Shown here piece by piece: positions 27,122-36,146 of a stretch of DNA of 64,000 nucleotides; the stretch's first letter is position 1; every line of letters begins with the position of its first letter. Position numbers and translations under genes: made by a program. The notes beneath the pieces are model-generated. The model worked only from the letters and a program-made list of their open reading frames with translations, was not told where the DNA came from and did no database searches. Source of the stretch: Clostridium sp. CMCC3677 (GTDB lineage: Bacteria; Bacillota; Clostridia; Clostridiales; Clostridiaceae); NCBI RefSeq assembly GCF_023845585.1, contig NZ_JAMQHS010000009.1:62001-126000 (forward strand), written 5' to 3'.

Positions 27122-28030
27122 ATGAGTAAAAACTTTGATGATTTATTATCTAAATTAAAGGCAACTAAAAAGAAAAAGTTATCAGTAGCAGTAGCACAAG
27201 ATGAACCAGTTTTAGAAGCTGTAATGGCGGCTAAAGAAAAAGGAATAGCAGATGCAATACTAGTTGGGGATCAAGAAAAAATAAGAGCAATAGCAGAAAA
27301 AATAAAAATGGACTTAACTCAATTTGAAATAATTCATGAACCAGATATTAAAAAAGCAGCATTATTTGCTGTTCAATTAGTATCAAGTGGAAGAGCAGAT
27401 ATGGTTATGAAAGGTTTAGTAGACACAGCAACTTTCCTAAGAAGTGTTCTTAACAAGGAAATTGGTCTTAGAACAGGTAAAGTTATGTCTCACGTAGCAG
27501 TTTTTGAAGTTGAAGATATTGATAGATTAATATTCTTAACAGATGCTGCATTTAATACTTACCCTGATTTAAAAGCTAAAATTCAAATTGTAAATAATTC
27601 TGTAACAGTAGCTCATGCTTGTGGAATAGAAGTTCCAAAGGTAGCACCAGTATGTGCAGTTGAAGTTGTTAACCCAGATATGCCAGCAACAATAGATGCA
27701 TCATTGTTAACTACTATGAATAACAGAGGACAAATAAAAGGTTGTATAATAGACGGACCTCTAGCATTAGATAATGCTTTATCAGAAGAAGCTGCTCATC
27801 ATAAAGGTATTACAGGACCAGTAGCAGGAAAAGCAGATATCATATTATTACCTAATATAGAAACAGGTAATGTAATGTATAAATGTTTAACTTACACATC
27901 AAAGAGTAAGAGTGGTGGTCTATTAGTTGGAACATCAGCACCAGTTATCCTAACTTCAAGAGCTGATAAATTTGAAACAAAGGTAAATTCTATAGCTTTA
28001 GCAGCATTAGTTGCTGAAAACGCTAAATAA
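27122..28030 (+). CDS. ptb: Phosphate butyryltransferase
   Basis: Ptb converts butyryl-CoA and phosphate to butyryl phosphate, the first step of the kinase route to butyrate. The 302-residue protein shows the acyl-phosphate transferase pattern: [25 protein letters not shown] segment ([16 protein letters not shown]), [18 protein letters not shown] near 217 and LLPNIETGN. The upstream 170 bases are AT-rich and probably hold its promoter. buk follows after 23 bases. A branched-acyl phosphotransferase role cannot be excluded, but the pairing with buk supports butyrate formation. Confidence 0.93.
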   Translation: MSKNFDDLLSKLKATKKKKLSVAVAQDEPVLEAVMAAKEKGIADAILVGDQEKIRAIAEKIKMDLTQFEIIHEPDIKKAALFAVQLVSSGRADMVMKGLVDTATFLRSVLNKEIGLRTGKVMSHVAVFEVEDIDRLIFLTDAAFNTYPDLKAKIQIVNNSVTVAHACGIEVPKVAPVCAVEVVNPDMPATIDASLLTTMNNRGQIKGCIIDGPLALDNALSEEAAHHKGITGPVAGKADIILLPNIETGNVMYKCLTYTSKSKSGGLLVGTSAPVILTSRADKFETKVNSIALAALVAENAK

Positions 28031-28053
28031 GATTATTTTGGGGGTATTATTTA

Positions 28054-29121
28054 ATGTCATATAAATTATTAATTATTAATCCAGGATCAACTTCTACAAA
28101 AATAGGAGTTTATGAAGACGAAAAAGAATTATTTGAAGAAACATTAAGACACACTAATGAAGAAATAAAGAGATATGAAACTATATATGATCAATTTCAA
28201 TTTAGAAAAGATGTAATATTAAATATTCTTAAGGAAAAAGATTTTGATATAAATACTTTAAGTGCAATAGTTGGAAGAGGCGGAATGCTTAAACCAGTTG
28301 AAGGCGGAACTTACGCTGTTAATGACGTCATGATAGAAGATTTAAAAGTAGGAGTACAAGGTCCTCATGCTTCAAATCTTGGAGGAATAATAGCAAAATC
28401 AATTGGTGACGAATTAAATATACCATCATTTATAGTAGATCCAGTAGTTACTGATGAATTAAACGATGTAGCAAGATTATCAGGAGTTCCAGAACTTCCA
28501 AGAAAGAGTAAATTCCATGCTTTAAATCAAAAAGCAGTAGCTAAGAGATATGGTAAAGATAGTGGAAAAGGTTACGAAAACTTAAACTTAATAGTTGTTC
28601 ACATGGGTGGTGGAGTTTCTGTTGGAGCTCACAAACAAGGAAAAGTAGTTGACGTTAACAATGCTTTAGATGGTGATGGTCCATTTTCACCAGAAAGAGC
28701 TGGAACAGTACCAGTAGGTGATTTAATTAAAATGTGCTTTAGCGGACAATATACTGAATCAGAAGTATATACTAAGATAGTTGGAAAAGGTGGATTTGTT
28801 GGATACCTAAACACTAATGATGTTAAAGGTGTTATAGATAAAATGGAAGAAGGAGATAAAGAATGTGAAAAGATATATAAAGCATTCCTTTATCAAATAA
28901 CAAAAACTATTGGAGAAATGGCAGCTGCATTAAATGGAAAAGTTGATCAAATATTATTAACAGGTGGAATTGCATATTCACCAACACTTGTTCCAGATTT
29001 AAAATCAAATGTAGAATGGATAGCTCCAGTAACTGTATATCCAGGAGAAGATGAATTATTAGCATTAGCTCAAGGTGCTATAAGAGTACTTGACGGAGAA
29101 GAAAAAGCAAAAGAATATTAG
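28054..29121 (+). CDS. buk: Butyrate kinase
   Basis: Buk transfers phosphate from butyryl phosphate to ADP, giving ATP and butyrate; this is a major energy-yielding step in saccharolytic clostridia. The 355-residue protein belongs to the ASKHA fold (acetate kinase family): [16 protein letters not shown] at the N-terminus, [31 protein letters not shown] and [16 protein letters not shown] about 10 bases upstream marks the ATG. A strong terminator ends the ptb-buk operon, and a hairpin repeat element follows it. Confidence 0.93.
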   Translation: MSYKLLIINPGSTSTKIGVYEDEKELFEETLRHTNEEIKRYETIYDQFQFRKDVILNILKEKDFDINTLSAIVGRGGMLKPVEGGTYAVNDVMIEDLKVGVQGPHASNLGGIIAKSIGDELNIPSFIVDPVVTDELNDVARLSGVPELPRKSKFHALNQKAVAKRYGKDSGKGYENLNLIVVHMGGGVSVGAHKQGKVVDVNNALDGDGPFSPERAGTVPVGDLIKMCFSGQYTESEVYTKIVGKGGFVGYLNTNDVKGVIDKMEEGDKECEKIYKAFLYQITKTIGEMAAALNGKVDQILLTGGIAYSPTLVPDLKSNVEWIAPVTVYPGEDELLALAQGAIRVLDGEEKAKEY

Positions 29122-29132
29122 AAAAAATTAGT

Positions 29133-29186
29133 AGAGGATGCCTCAAAATGATTTAATAAAATCATTTTAAGGTATCCTCTTTTTTA
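29133..29186 (+). terminator. ptb-buk terminator
   Basis: A long stem (AGAGGATGCCT with AAAATGAT on one side, ATCATTTT with AGGTATCCTCT on the other) is followed by six T. Confidence 0.85.
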
Positions 29187-29197
29187 TTAAAAAATAT

Positions 29198-29326
29198 GTC
29201 TGTGTTTTAGTGCAGAGTTGATATATGCATAAGTAAAGCTAGACTAAAATAATTAAAGTTAAAAAATATTTAGTAAGTAATATGGATAAAGTATATACAA
29301 ATAAAGCTGTGTTTTAAAACATAGCC
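29198..29326. repeat. Dispersed hairpin element, copy 1 (MITE-like)
   Basis: The left end GTCTGTGTTTTAG and the right end AAAACATAGCC are imperfect inverted repeats. The first 45 bases (GTTGATATATGCATAAGTAAAG in the middle, given here as 22 bases split by family consensus GTTGATATATG and CATAAGTAAAG) match copies at 40.7, 56.1 and 62.4 kb. It lies 77 bases after the buk stop. The flanking 8-mers are too AT-rich to call a duplication. Confidence 0.6.
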
Positions 29327-29415
29327 AAAAGTAAAAATAAGATTTAACTGTTAAAAAACCAGGTTATAGTGTAAAGTATGAAGAAAATACTTAATAAATA
29401 AGGAGGGAGAAAGTT

Positions 29416-29502
29416 ATAAGAAAACTAAAATTTATTGTGTTAGAAGACTTTGAATATAGAAGATATGATAAAGAAATAAAATTTTTTATAAGTTTTCTGT
29501 AA
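29416..29502 (+). CDS. Possible 28-codon upstream ORF with non-AUG start
   Basis: A strong ribosome site (AAGGAGGGAG, ending 29409) is followed after about 9 bases, measured from AGGAGG, by an ATA codon at 29416. That frame stays open for 28 codons to the TAA at 29500-29502. The only conventional start in the frame is a GTG at 29437. The HD-domain gene starts 9 bases after the stop and has a poor ribosome site of its own, so translational coupling is plausible. It may be a decayed gene whose ATG became ATA, a leader peptide, or chance. Confidence 0.3.
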   Translation: MRKLKFIVLEDFEYRRYDKEIKFFISFL

Positions 29503-29511
29503 CGGTAAAGT

Positions 29512-29985
29512 ATGAACAGACTAAATGATATTTTAAGTGATGAAAAATACATATATTATTTAAAACGAAATAAACAATATGAAAAAAATAGAGAATTTTG
29601 CAAACATAATTTAGAACATCTTTTAGATGTAGCAAGAATTGCTCAAGAAATAAATCTAGAAGAAAAATTAGGTTTTTCAAAGGAAATTATATATACAACT
29701 GCAATATTACATGATATAGGTAGATCATTTCAATATGAAAATGGTACACCTCATGAAATAGCTTCTTGGGAAGTGGGAAAATACTTTTTAGAAAAGTACC
29801 AATTTAATGAAGAAGAAATCGAATTTATAAAGATTGGAATATTAGGACATAGAGATAAAGAGAGTAAAGGATTTTCAAAACTTATTTATAAAGCAGATAA
29901 ACTTTCTAGACTCTGTATTACTTGTAATGCAATAAATGAATGTAATTGGAGCAATGAAAAGAAAAATATGAAAATATACTATTAG
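29512..29985 (+). CDS. HD-domain hydrolase
   Basis: This 157-residue protein is a single HD domain, a metal-dependent phosphohydrolase fold. The motifs HNLEHLLDVAR, ILHDIGR (the HD pair), HEIASWEVG and GILGHRDKE are in the usual order. The substrate is unknown. The gene lies 13 bases before folP and reads into the folate operon, where small HD proteins are often found in clostridia, suggesting a phosphatase step near dihydroneopterin triphosphate. That role is inferred from position alone. The ribosome site is weak. Confidence 0.75.
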   Translation: MNRLNDILSDEKYIYYLKRNKQYEKNREFCKHNLEHLLDVARIAQEINLEEKLGFSKEIIYTTAILHDIGRSFQYENGTPHEIASWEVGKYFLEKYQFNEEEIEFIKIGILGHRDKESKGFSKLIYKADKLSRLCITCNAINECNWSNEKKNMKIYY

Positions 29986-29998
29986 GGGGCAGTACATA

Positions 29999-30808
29999 AT
30001 GAAAATAGGAACTAAAGAATTTAAAATTGGTAAGAAAACATATATTATGGGAATATTAAATTTTACTCCAGATTCTTTTTCTGATGGAGGAAAATTCAAT
30101 GATGTTGATAATGCATTAGAACATGTCAAAAAGATGATAGAAGATGGTGCAGATATAATAGATATTGGTGGAGAATCTACAAGACCAGGTCATACAGTTG
30201 TAGAAGAGACAGAAGAAATAAGTAGAGTTATTCCAATAATAAAAGCCATAAGAGAAAAATTTGATATTCCAATATCTATAGATACATACAAAGCAAAAGT
30301 AGCAGAAAAAGCATTAGAGGCAGGGGCTAATCTTATTAATGATGTATGGGGATTTAAAAAAGAAAAACATATAGCAGACGTGGCTGCAAAATATAATGTA
30401 CCTTGTTGTTTAATGCATAACAGAGATAATAAAGAATATAAAAACTTAATTGAAGATATATTAGATGATTTAAAAGAAAGTATAAAGATAGCTAAAGAAG
30501 CTGGAGTGAAAGATGAAAATATAATATTAGATCCAGGAATAGGATTTGCGAAAACTTATGAACAAAATTTAGACGTTATGGATAATTTAGAAAGACTTAA
30601 GGAATTAGGCTATCCAATGTTATTGGGTACATCAAGGAAATCTATGATAGGACTTACTCTTGACTTGCCAGTAGAAGAGAGAGTAGAAGGAACCATAGCC
30701 ACAACAGTTATTGGAATAATGAAAGATGCTTGTGATTTTGTAAGAGTTCATGATGTATTAGAAAATTCAAGAGCTGCAAAAATGACTGATGCAATTGTAA
30801 GAAGATAG
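29999..30808 (+). CDS. folP: Dihydropteroate synthase
   Basis: FolP condenses p-aminobenzoate with dihydropterin pyrophosphate; it is the sulfonamide target. The 269-residue TIM-barrel protein has both family signatures: MGILNFTPDSFSDGGKF and DIGGESTRPGH, plus LINDVWGFK, DPGIGFAK, LGTSRKS and the terminal RVHDV. GGGGGC lies about 9 bases before the ATG. The folB-folK fusion follows after 12 bases, so the two form a folate operon with the HD gene. Confidence 0.95.
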   Translation: MKIGTKEFKIGKKTYIMGILNFTPDSFSDGGKFNDVDNALEHVKKMIEDGADIIDIGGESTRPGHTVVEETEEISRVIPIIKAIREKFDIPISIDTYKAKVAEKALEAGANLINDVWGFKKEKHIADVAAKYNVPCCLMHNRDNKEYKNLIEDILDDLKESIKIAKEAGVKDENIILDPGIGFAKTYEQNLDVMDNLERLKELGYPMLLGTSRKSMIGLTLDLPVEERVEGTIATTVIGIMKDACDFVRVHDVLENSRAAKMTDAIVRR

Positions 30809-30820
30809 GATGGATGAATT

Positions 30821-31642
30821 TTGGATAAAATGTATATAAAAAATCTAGAACTCTTTGGTTTTCATGGAGTTTTTGAAGAAGAAAAAAGATTAGGCCAAAA
30901 ATTTATATTATCTTTAGAACTTGATTTAGATTTAAAAATAGCAGGTAGAACAGGAGATTTAAAAAAGTCAGTACATTATGGTGAATTATGTGAAAAGGTA
31001 GAGAAGGAATTCTTAAGAGAGAGTTATGATCTTATAGAAACTGTAGTTTTAAATTTAGCTGACTTCATTCTTAATGAATATAAAATAATAAGTGGTGTTA
31101 AAGTGTTCTTAAAAAAACCTTGGGCACCGGTTAAAAAACATTTGGATACTGTTGAAATAATGATTGAAAGAAGAAGACATAGAGTATATATAGGTCTAGG
31201 ATCTAATATTGGTAATAAAGAAGAGAATTTAAAAGAAGCCATAAATAAAATATCAAAAGAAAAAAATATTTTCATAACAAAACAATCTTCATTTATAAAA
31301 ACAGAACCATGGGGATATTTAGAACAAGAAGATTTCTTAAATGCAGTTATAGAAATAGAAACAACACTGGAATCAGAAGAGCTTATGGATTCATTACTTA
31401 AAATTGAACTAGAGCTAAAGAGAGAAAGGTTAATAAAGTGGGGACCAAGAACAATAGATTTAGACATACTTATATATGATGATGTAGTTTCATCGGATGA
31501 AAAAATAATTCTTCCACATCCAAGGATGCATCAGAGAGAATTTGTATTAAAGCCATTAAATGAAATAGCACCGTATCTTATGCATCCTGTACTTAACAAA
31601 AGGATATTTACTTTATTTGAAGAACTTAAGTTAAAAAATTGA
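30821..31642 (+). CDS. folKB: Bifunctional dihydroneopterin aldolase / HPPK (FolB-FolK fusion)
   Basis: The N-terminal 115 residues are FolB (MYIKNLELFGFHGVFEEEKRL), which makes 6-hydroxymethyl-dihydropterin. From about residue 123 the protein is FolK (YIGLGSNIGNKEENL; SSFIKTEPWGY; KWGPRTIDLDILIYDD), which pyrophosphorylates that product for FolP. Such fusions occur in several Firmicutes and place consecutive steps in one 273-residue chain. The start is TTG at 30821, with AGGATGG upstream; the resulting MDKMYIK fits other FolB N-termini. No folE (GTP cyclohydrolase I) is present in the window. Confidence 0.93.
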   Translation: MDKMYIKNLELFGFHGVFEEEKRLGQKFILSLELDLDLKIAGRTGDLKKSVHYGELCEKVEKEFLRESYDLIETVVLNLADFILNEYKIISGVKVFLKKPWAPVKKHLDTVEIMIERRRHRVYIGLGSNIGNKEENLKEAINKISKEKNIFITKQSSFIKTEPWGYLEQEDFLNAVIEIETTLESEELMDSLLKIELELKRERLIKWGPRTIDLDILIYDDVVSSDEKIILPHPRMHQREFVLKPLNEIAPYLMHPVLNKRIFTLFEELKLKN

Positions 31643-31662
31643 TAATGCTAATTTAAAAAAAG

Positions 31663-31696
31663 TAGCATAACACGTAATGATTATGCTAGATTTTTA
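31663..31696 (+). terminator. Folate operon terminator
   Basis: TAGCATAA (31663-31670) and TTATGCTA (31681-31688) pair perfectly, and a T-run follows. Confidence 0.7.
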
Positions 31697-31849
31697 ACAT
31701 AAGTGTATAATTTTCCTGAAAAGCGATAAGAGTTATATAATATAGTATCAATATAGAAATAGTTATTATACATAAATTAATAAATATTACAACGTAATTT
31801 GAAATATAGCTAAATTTCAAAAAGATTTATAAAGGTAAGGAGTATGATT

Positions 31850-32683
31850 ATGAGAAGTTCTTTAAATATAACCAACAAATTAACTATGTTAACTGAAATG
31901 GAGAATGATTCAAAATTTCAAATTTTAGAATATAGTGATTTAAATGGAGCTACTGATTTAGAAACAGCTTTTGGATTAAATGTAATTAATGAAAGTAATA
32001 TAAAATTAAAACAAATAAGAATAATGCTTGATGACAGCTCAGTAAAATTAGAATCAGGTCTTTTGAGCTACATGAAAGGTAATATAGATATTAAAAGTGA
32101 TATAGGTGGGGTATTTGGTTTAGGTAAAAAGTTTATTACCAGTAAATTAACTGGTGAAACTATGTTTAAGCCAATTTATAAAGGTTCAGGAGAAATATTC
32201 TTAGAACCATCATTTGGACATTTTGCTTTAATTGAATTAGAAGATGATGAAATAATTGTAGATGACGGACTGTTTTGTGCTTGTGAAGATGGAATTGAGG
32301 TAGGAGCATCAATACAGAGAAATTTATCTTCAGCATTTTTAGGAAATGAAGGATTATGTCAAACTAAAATAAGCGGTAATGGAATAGTTGCATTAGAAAT
32401 ACCTGTTCCAGAGACTGAAATATTTAAATGTATATTAATAGACGATACATTAAAAGTAGATGGAAATTTTGCGATTTTAAGGACTGGAAATATTGAATTT
32501 TCTGTAGAAAAATCATCTAAATCTATTACAGGTGCTATAACAAGTGGTGAAGGTTTTGTTAATGTATATAGAGGTACGGGAGAAGTATGGCTTATTCCAA
32601 CTAAAGCTATATATGACGATATGAGAACTAAAAGCTTTAAAGAAATGACTAAGCCAAGCAAAGAAAGAAATACGGAAAATTAA
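31850..32683 (+). CDS. AIM24 family protein
   Basis: This 277-residue protein is an AIM24/YidH-like beta-rich protein. Recognisable family features are the repeated KGSGEIFLEPSFGHFALIELE and RGTGEVWLIPT segments, FFARK-type replacement by KKFITSKLTGETMFKPIY, and the central FCACEDGIEVGASIQRN. No enzymatic function is established for the bacterial family. I chose the ATG at 31850 over 31844 because AGGAG at 31836-31840 is then 9 bases away. It precedes the YerC-like gene with 82 bases between; cotranscription is possible. Confidence 0.75.
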   Translation: MRSSLNITNKLTMLTEMENDSKFQILEYSDLNGATDLETAFGLNVINESNIKLKQIRIMLDDSSVKLESGLLSYMKGNIDIKSDIGGVFGLGKKFITSKLTGETMFKPIYKGSGEIFLEPSFGHFALIELEDDEIIVDDGLFCACEDGIEVGASIQRNLSSAFLGNEGLCQTKISGNGIVALEIPVPETEIFKCILIDDTLKVDGNFAILRTGNIEFSVEKSSKSITGAITSGEGFVNVYRGTGEVWLIPTKAIYDDMRTKSFKEMTKPSKERNTEN

Positions 32684-32765
32684 TGCTTTGATATATTAAA
32701 GTTGTAAAGAAAAGAAGTTAAAGTTATAATATTTAAAGATGAAATAATTAAAGAGGTGAGAGATA

Positions 32766-33062
32766 ATGAGTTCGTCAGATTCGAAAATTAAAAGCGAAGA
32801 ATTAGACTTATTTTTTAAAGGAATTTTAGAACTTGAAAATATAGATGAATGCTATAACTTTTTTGAAGATGTAGCTACAATCAATGAAATAAAATCATTA
32901 GCTCAAAGATTTTATGTTGCTATGCTTTTAAATAGTAAAAAAACTTATACTGAGATTGCAGAAGCAACAGGGGCAAGCACAGCAACTATAAGTAGAGTGA
33001 ATAGGTGTTTAAATTATGGTAGCAATGGTTATAAAACAATTTTAGAAAAATTAGAAAAATAA
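32766..33062 (+). CDS. YerC/YecD family TrpR-related DNA-binding protein
   Basis: This 98-residue protein belongs to the TrpR-like YerC/YecD group. It is helical, with FFKGILELENIDECYNFFEDVATINEIKSLAQRF (N-terminal dimer helices, quoted as FFKGILELEN and INEIKSLAQRF) and a helix-turn-helix at about 60-85, YTEIAEATGASTATISRVNRCL. The family is thought to regulate transcription, but ligands and targets are mostly unknown. GAGGTGAG fixes the start. It lies between an AIM24 gene and glmM; a link to either is unproven. Confidence 0.82.
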   Translation: MSSSDSKIKSEELDLFFKGILELENIDECYNFFEDVATINEIKSLAQRFYVAMLLNSKKTYTEIAEATGASTATISRVNRCLNYGSNGYKTILEKLEK

Positions 33063-33252
33063 ATTTATTAAACTTTTGCTATAAATAGTTAAAAGATACT
33101 TAAAACATTGTCAATATTGATGAAAAACATTATACTGTTATATATAAAATTAAAAAAATTATCAACTTAAATAGATAATTATCAAATTTACTATTATTTC
33201 ATAATAATATAGTAATCAGATATATGAGATAATAAAAAAGCGAGGTAAAAAT

Positions 33253-34596
33253 ATGGATAGAATGTTTGGAACTGATGGAGTTAGAGGAATTGCTAATACT
33301 GAGTTAACAGCTCAAATGGCTTATAACTTAGGTAGAGCTGGTGCATACGTTTTAACAGAAGGTGCACATAAGCCAAAAATATTAGTAGCTAAGGATACAA
33401 GAATATCAGGGGACATGCTAGAGTCTGCTTTAGTTGCAGGTATATTATCAGTTGGAGCAGAAGCAGTAATATTAGGAGTAGTTCCAACACCAGCAGTTGC
33501 ATATTTAACAAGAAAATATGATGCAGATGCAGGTGTAATGATATCAGCTTCTCATAATCCAGTAGAATACAATGGAATAAAGTTCTTTAATAATAAAGGA
33601 TATAAACTTTCTGATGAATTAGAAGATGAAATTCAAAGAGTAATTGAAAGTGATTTTGAAGGAGTACCAAGTCCTATTGGCATAGACTTAGGAAGAGAAA
33701 GAATCGAAGTTGCGGCATTAGAAGATTATACAGAATTTGCAAAACAAACAATTCCTTATAATTTAAAAGGAATGAAGATAGCATTAGATTGTGCTAATGG
33801 TGCATCTTATAAATCTGCTGTAAAAGCATTTAGAGATTTAGGTGCTGATGTTTTTGTAATTAATGATAATCCAGATGGAACTAATATAAATAAAAAATGT
33901 GGTTCAACACATCCAGAAGAACTTATGGATTATGTTGTTAAAAAAAGCTGCGATTTAGGATTTGCATTTGATGGAGATGCTGATAGATGTTTAGCAGTTG
34001 ATGAGAATGGTAAATTAATAAATGGTGATTTCATATTAATGTTATGTGCTAATTATTTAAAAGAAATAGGAAAACTAAAAGAAGATACATTAGTTGTAAC
34101 TGTTATGAGCAATTTAGGTTTAGATATTGCATGTAGAGGACTCGGAATAAAGCTTGAAAAAACAAAAGTTGGTGATAGATATGTTCTTGAAGAAATGACT
34201 AAGGACAACTATGTACTAGGTGGAGAGCAATCAGGTCATGTTATATTCTTAGACTATAATACAACTGGAGACGGGCTTGTTACAGCTCTTCAAATTGCAT
34301 CAATAGTTAAAAAGAAAGAAAAAACATTATCAGAATTATGTTCTGTAATGAAAGAATTACCACAAGTTTTAGTTAATGCAACTGTTCCTAATGATAAAAA
34401 GAACATATACTTAGAAGATGCAGAAATAATAGAAGCTATTAAAGAAATCGAAGCAAAACTAAATGGTGTAGGAAGAGTCTTAATAAGACCATCAGGAACT
34501 GAACCATTAGTTAGAGTTATGCTAGAAGGTGAAAACCAAGCAGAAATAGATGAAATGGCTCATGGTCTAGCTAACTTAATTTTATCTAAAATATAA
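33253..34596 (+). CDS. glmM: Phosphoglucosamine mutase
   Basis: GlmM converts glucosamine-6-phosphate to glucosamine-1-phosphate, the step after GlmS (at 58 kb in this window) toward UDP-GlcNAc and peptidoglycan. The 447-residue protein has [11 protein letters not shown] at the N-terminus, the phosphoserine S100 in [16 protein letters not shown], the metal loop [13 protein letters not shown], the sugar loop GGEQSGH and the phosphate loop [20 protein letters not shown] lies before the ATG. The gene is monocistronic with its own terminator, unlike the frequent cdaA-cdaR-glmM arrangement. Confidence 0.96.
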   Translation: MDRMFGTDGVRGIANTELTAQMAYNLGRAGAYVLTEGAHKPKILVAKDTRISGDMLESALVAGILSVGAEAVILGVVPTPAVAYLTRKYDADAGVMISASHNPVEYNGIKFFNNKGYKLSDELEDEIQRVIESDFEGVPSPIGIDLGRERIEVAALEDYTEFAKQTIPYNLKGMKIALDCANGASYKSAVKAFRDLGADVFVINDNPDGTNINKKCGSTHPEELMDYVVKKSCDLGFAFDGDADRCLAVDENGKLINGDFILMLCANYLKEIGKLKEDTLVVTVMSNLGLDIACRGLGIKLEKTKVGDRYVLEEMTKDNYVLGGEQSGHVIFLDYNTTGDGLVTALQIASIVKKKEKTLSELCSVMKELPQVLVNATVPNDKKNIYLEDAEIIEAIKEIEAKLNGVGRVLIRPSGTEPLVRVMLEGENQAEIDEMAHGLANLILSKI

Positions 34597-34636
34597 AATT
34601 ATTATATATAAGTAAATTTGAGACTAATAAATTTAT

Positions 34637-34686
34637 AAAGAACCATCATAAGATGATTAAGAATCATTTTGTGATGGTTCTTTTTA
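34637..34686 (+). terminator. glmM terminator
   Basis: AAAGAACCATCA (34637-34648) and TGATGGTTCTTT (34672-34683) form a perfect 12-bp stem with a second inner hairpin, and T residues follow. Confidence 0.85.
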
Positions 34687-34812
34687 TATGGTCATTTTTA
34701 AAAATATGCAATAAGAATAAAAATTGAGTTTTTTGTTTAGAGAATAGCAATTGTGAAACTAGGGTATAAATAAGGTGATATACAAAAGTACATGCTAAGG
34801 AGGGAAAAGCTT

Positions 34813-35226
34813 ATGAATATAGTTCCGTATAATGAATATTTATTAGTTATGCCAAATGGTGATACTAAGGGGTTCGATGATTTAGAATTAGCAAAAGCTT
34901 ATATAAATATATATTATGAAAGGATTATAGACCATAAAATTGATAAAGATGATTATAATGATGCAACGGAAATTGGAGCAGAGGAACCAAGAAGAAATAT
35001 ATGTACTCAATTAGGAGTAGATGAAGGACGATGTGAAGTTTATAGCATAGATAATTTCATAGAAATTGTAAGCGATCAAGTGGTTTTTGATGCTGAAAGG
35101 GAAGAAATAATATCAAAATTATTAGCAAAGGAGATAAGCTTTAATGTTTATGATTATAATCTAGATACTATATTACCAGATATTGAAACTATAGACATGA
35201 TGGAACCTTATGGTGATCCAGATTAA
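34813..35226 (+). CDS. Small acidic hypothetical protein
   Basis: I do not recognise a family for this 137-residue acidic protein. It has no signal peptide or membrane segment. It opens with VPYNEYLLVMPNGDTKGFDDLELAKAY (beta-rich start, helical follow-on) and ends in PDIETIDMMEPYGDPD. Three cysteines are dispersed and form no obvious metal site. The AAGGAGGG site at 34798-34804 selects the ATG at 34813 over the frame's first ATG at 34792. It stands alone between glmM and the ilv operon. Confidence 0.65.
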   Translation: MNIVPYNEYLLVMPNGDTKGFDDLELAKAYINIYYERIIDHKIDKDDYNDATEIGAEEPRRNICTQLGVDEGRCEVYSIDNFIEIVSDQVVFDAEREEIISKLLAKEISFNVYDYNLDTILPDIETIDMMEPYGDPD

Positions 35227-35592
35227 TGATAAAAATTATGTATTATTATAATGTTTAATGAACAAACATTATAAAATCAATATGATAAAATTAAACGAAG
35301 TATAGTTTTGAATTATTAATAAAATAGCTATTTTATTAACTAAATGGAAAATATATATTAAAAAATATTCCTTAATATATAAGTTTTGTAAAAATAATCT
35401 ACGGTTGTTGACTTTGATATTTTATAAGAGTAAACTTTAAAAAAAGCAAAAGTTAATGGTGTGCAACCGTTATATGCAAGGGTTTGTTAGAACCTAGTGA
35501 TATTTTATATAAGCGGAGATTAACCACTTTTTATGGTTTGTATCATTAAAAGTGGTTTTTGCTTTAAATAAATTTTACGGAGGTATGATTTT
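35227..35592 (+). promoter_or_regulatory. ilv operon upstream region: promoter, leader and attenuator-like terminator
   Basis: TTGACT (35408-35413) and TAAACT (35431-35436) are 17 bases apart and form a likely promoter. The roughly 150-base leader can form AATGGT/ACCGTT (about 35456-35471), AGGGTT/AACCT (about 35479-35495), and a terminator with arms 35522-35531 and 35548-35557 followed by five T. AAAAGT near 35449 could pair with the 5' terminator arm as an antiterminator. Further upstream is a perfect 24-bp palindrome (35316-35339). No T-box sequence is present. Confidence 0.5.
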
Positions 35593-36102
35593 ATGAGGAA
35601 ATATGTATTATCCGTTTTAGTAAAGAATTCATCTGGTGTATTAAGTAGGGCTTCAGGGTTATTTTCAAGACGAGGATATAATATTGATAGCATAACAGCA
35701 GGAAGAACAGAAGATCCTTTAGTATCTAGAATGACGATTACTTTAAGCGGAGATGATGATGTTTTAGAACAAGTTAAGAAGCAATTAAATAAACTTGAAG
35801 ATGTTATAAGAGTAATAAATATTACTTCTGATGATTCCGTTTATAGAGAATTAGTACTTATAAAAGTTAAAGCTAGTGGAGATGAAAGAGCAGCAATTAA
35901 TGAAACAGCAAAGATATTTAGATGCAAAGTAGTTGATGTTTCACCAAATACTTTAACTATAGAGCTGACAGGTGATGAAAATAAAATATCAGCACTAATA
36001 AAACTCATGGAAGAGTATGGAATAGAAGAGATGGTTAGAACAGGGATAACTGCTCTTCAAAGGGGAATTTCAACAATTAAAAATTCAGTTGAGGAATATT
36101 AA
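35593..36102 (+). CDS. ilvN: Acetolactate synthase small (regulatory) subunit
   Basis: The regulatory subunit confers valine feedback inhibition on the IlvB catalytic subunit. The 169-residue protein has an N-terminal ACT domain (VLSVLVKNSSGVLSRASGLFSRRGYNIDS) and the C-terminal ALS_ss_C domain (VYRELVLIKVKA; FRCKVVDVSPNTLTIELTG). ACGGAGG is well spaced from the ATG. It heads the operon, with ilvB encoded five genes downstream rather than adjacent, which is an unusual order. The upstream leader probably regulates the whole operon. Confidence 0.93.
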   Translation: MRKYVLSVLVKNSSGVLSRASGLFSRRGYNIDSITAGRTEDPLVSRMTITLSGDDDVLEQVKKQLNKLEDVIRVINITSDDSVYRELVLIKVKASGDERAAINETAKIFRCKVVDVSPNTLTIELTGDENKISALIKLMEEYGIEEMVRTGITALQRGISTIKNSVEEY

Positions 36103-36146
36103 AATATTTGCTGAGTTAAAAACATATTTTTAGGAGGATGATAAAA

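Noticed and set aside
35443..35480. GGTGTGCAACCG in the ilv leader resembles a T-box core
   Set aside because: It departs from the T-box sequence by insertions, lies about 60 bases from the terminator instead of forming its antiterminator, and there is no room for a stem I with specifier loop after the promoter.
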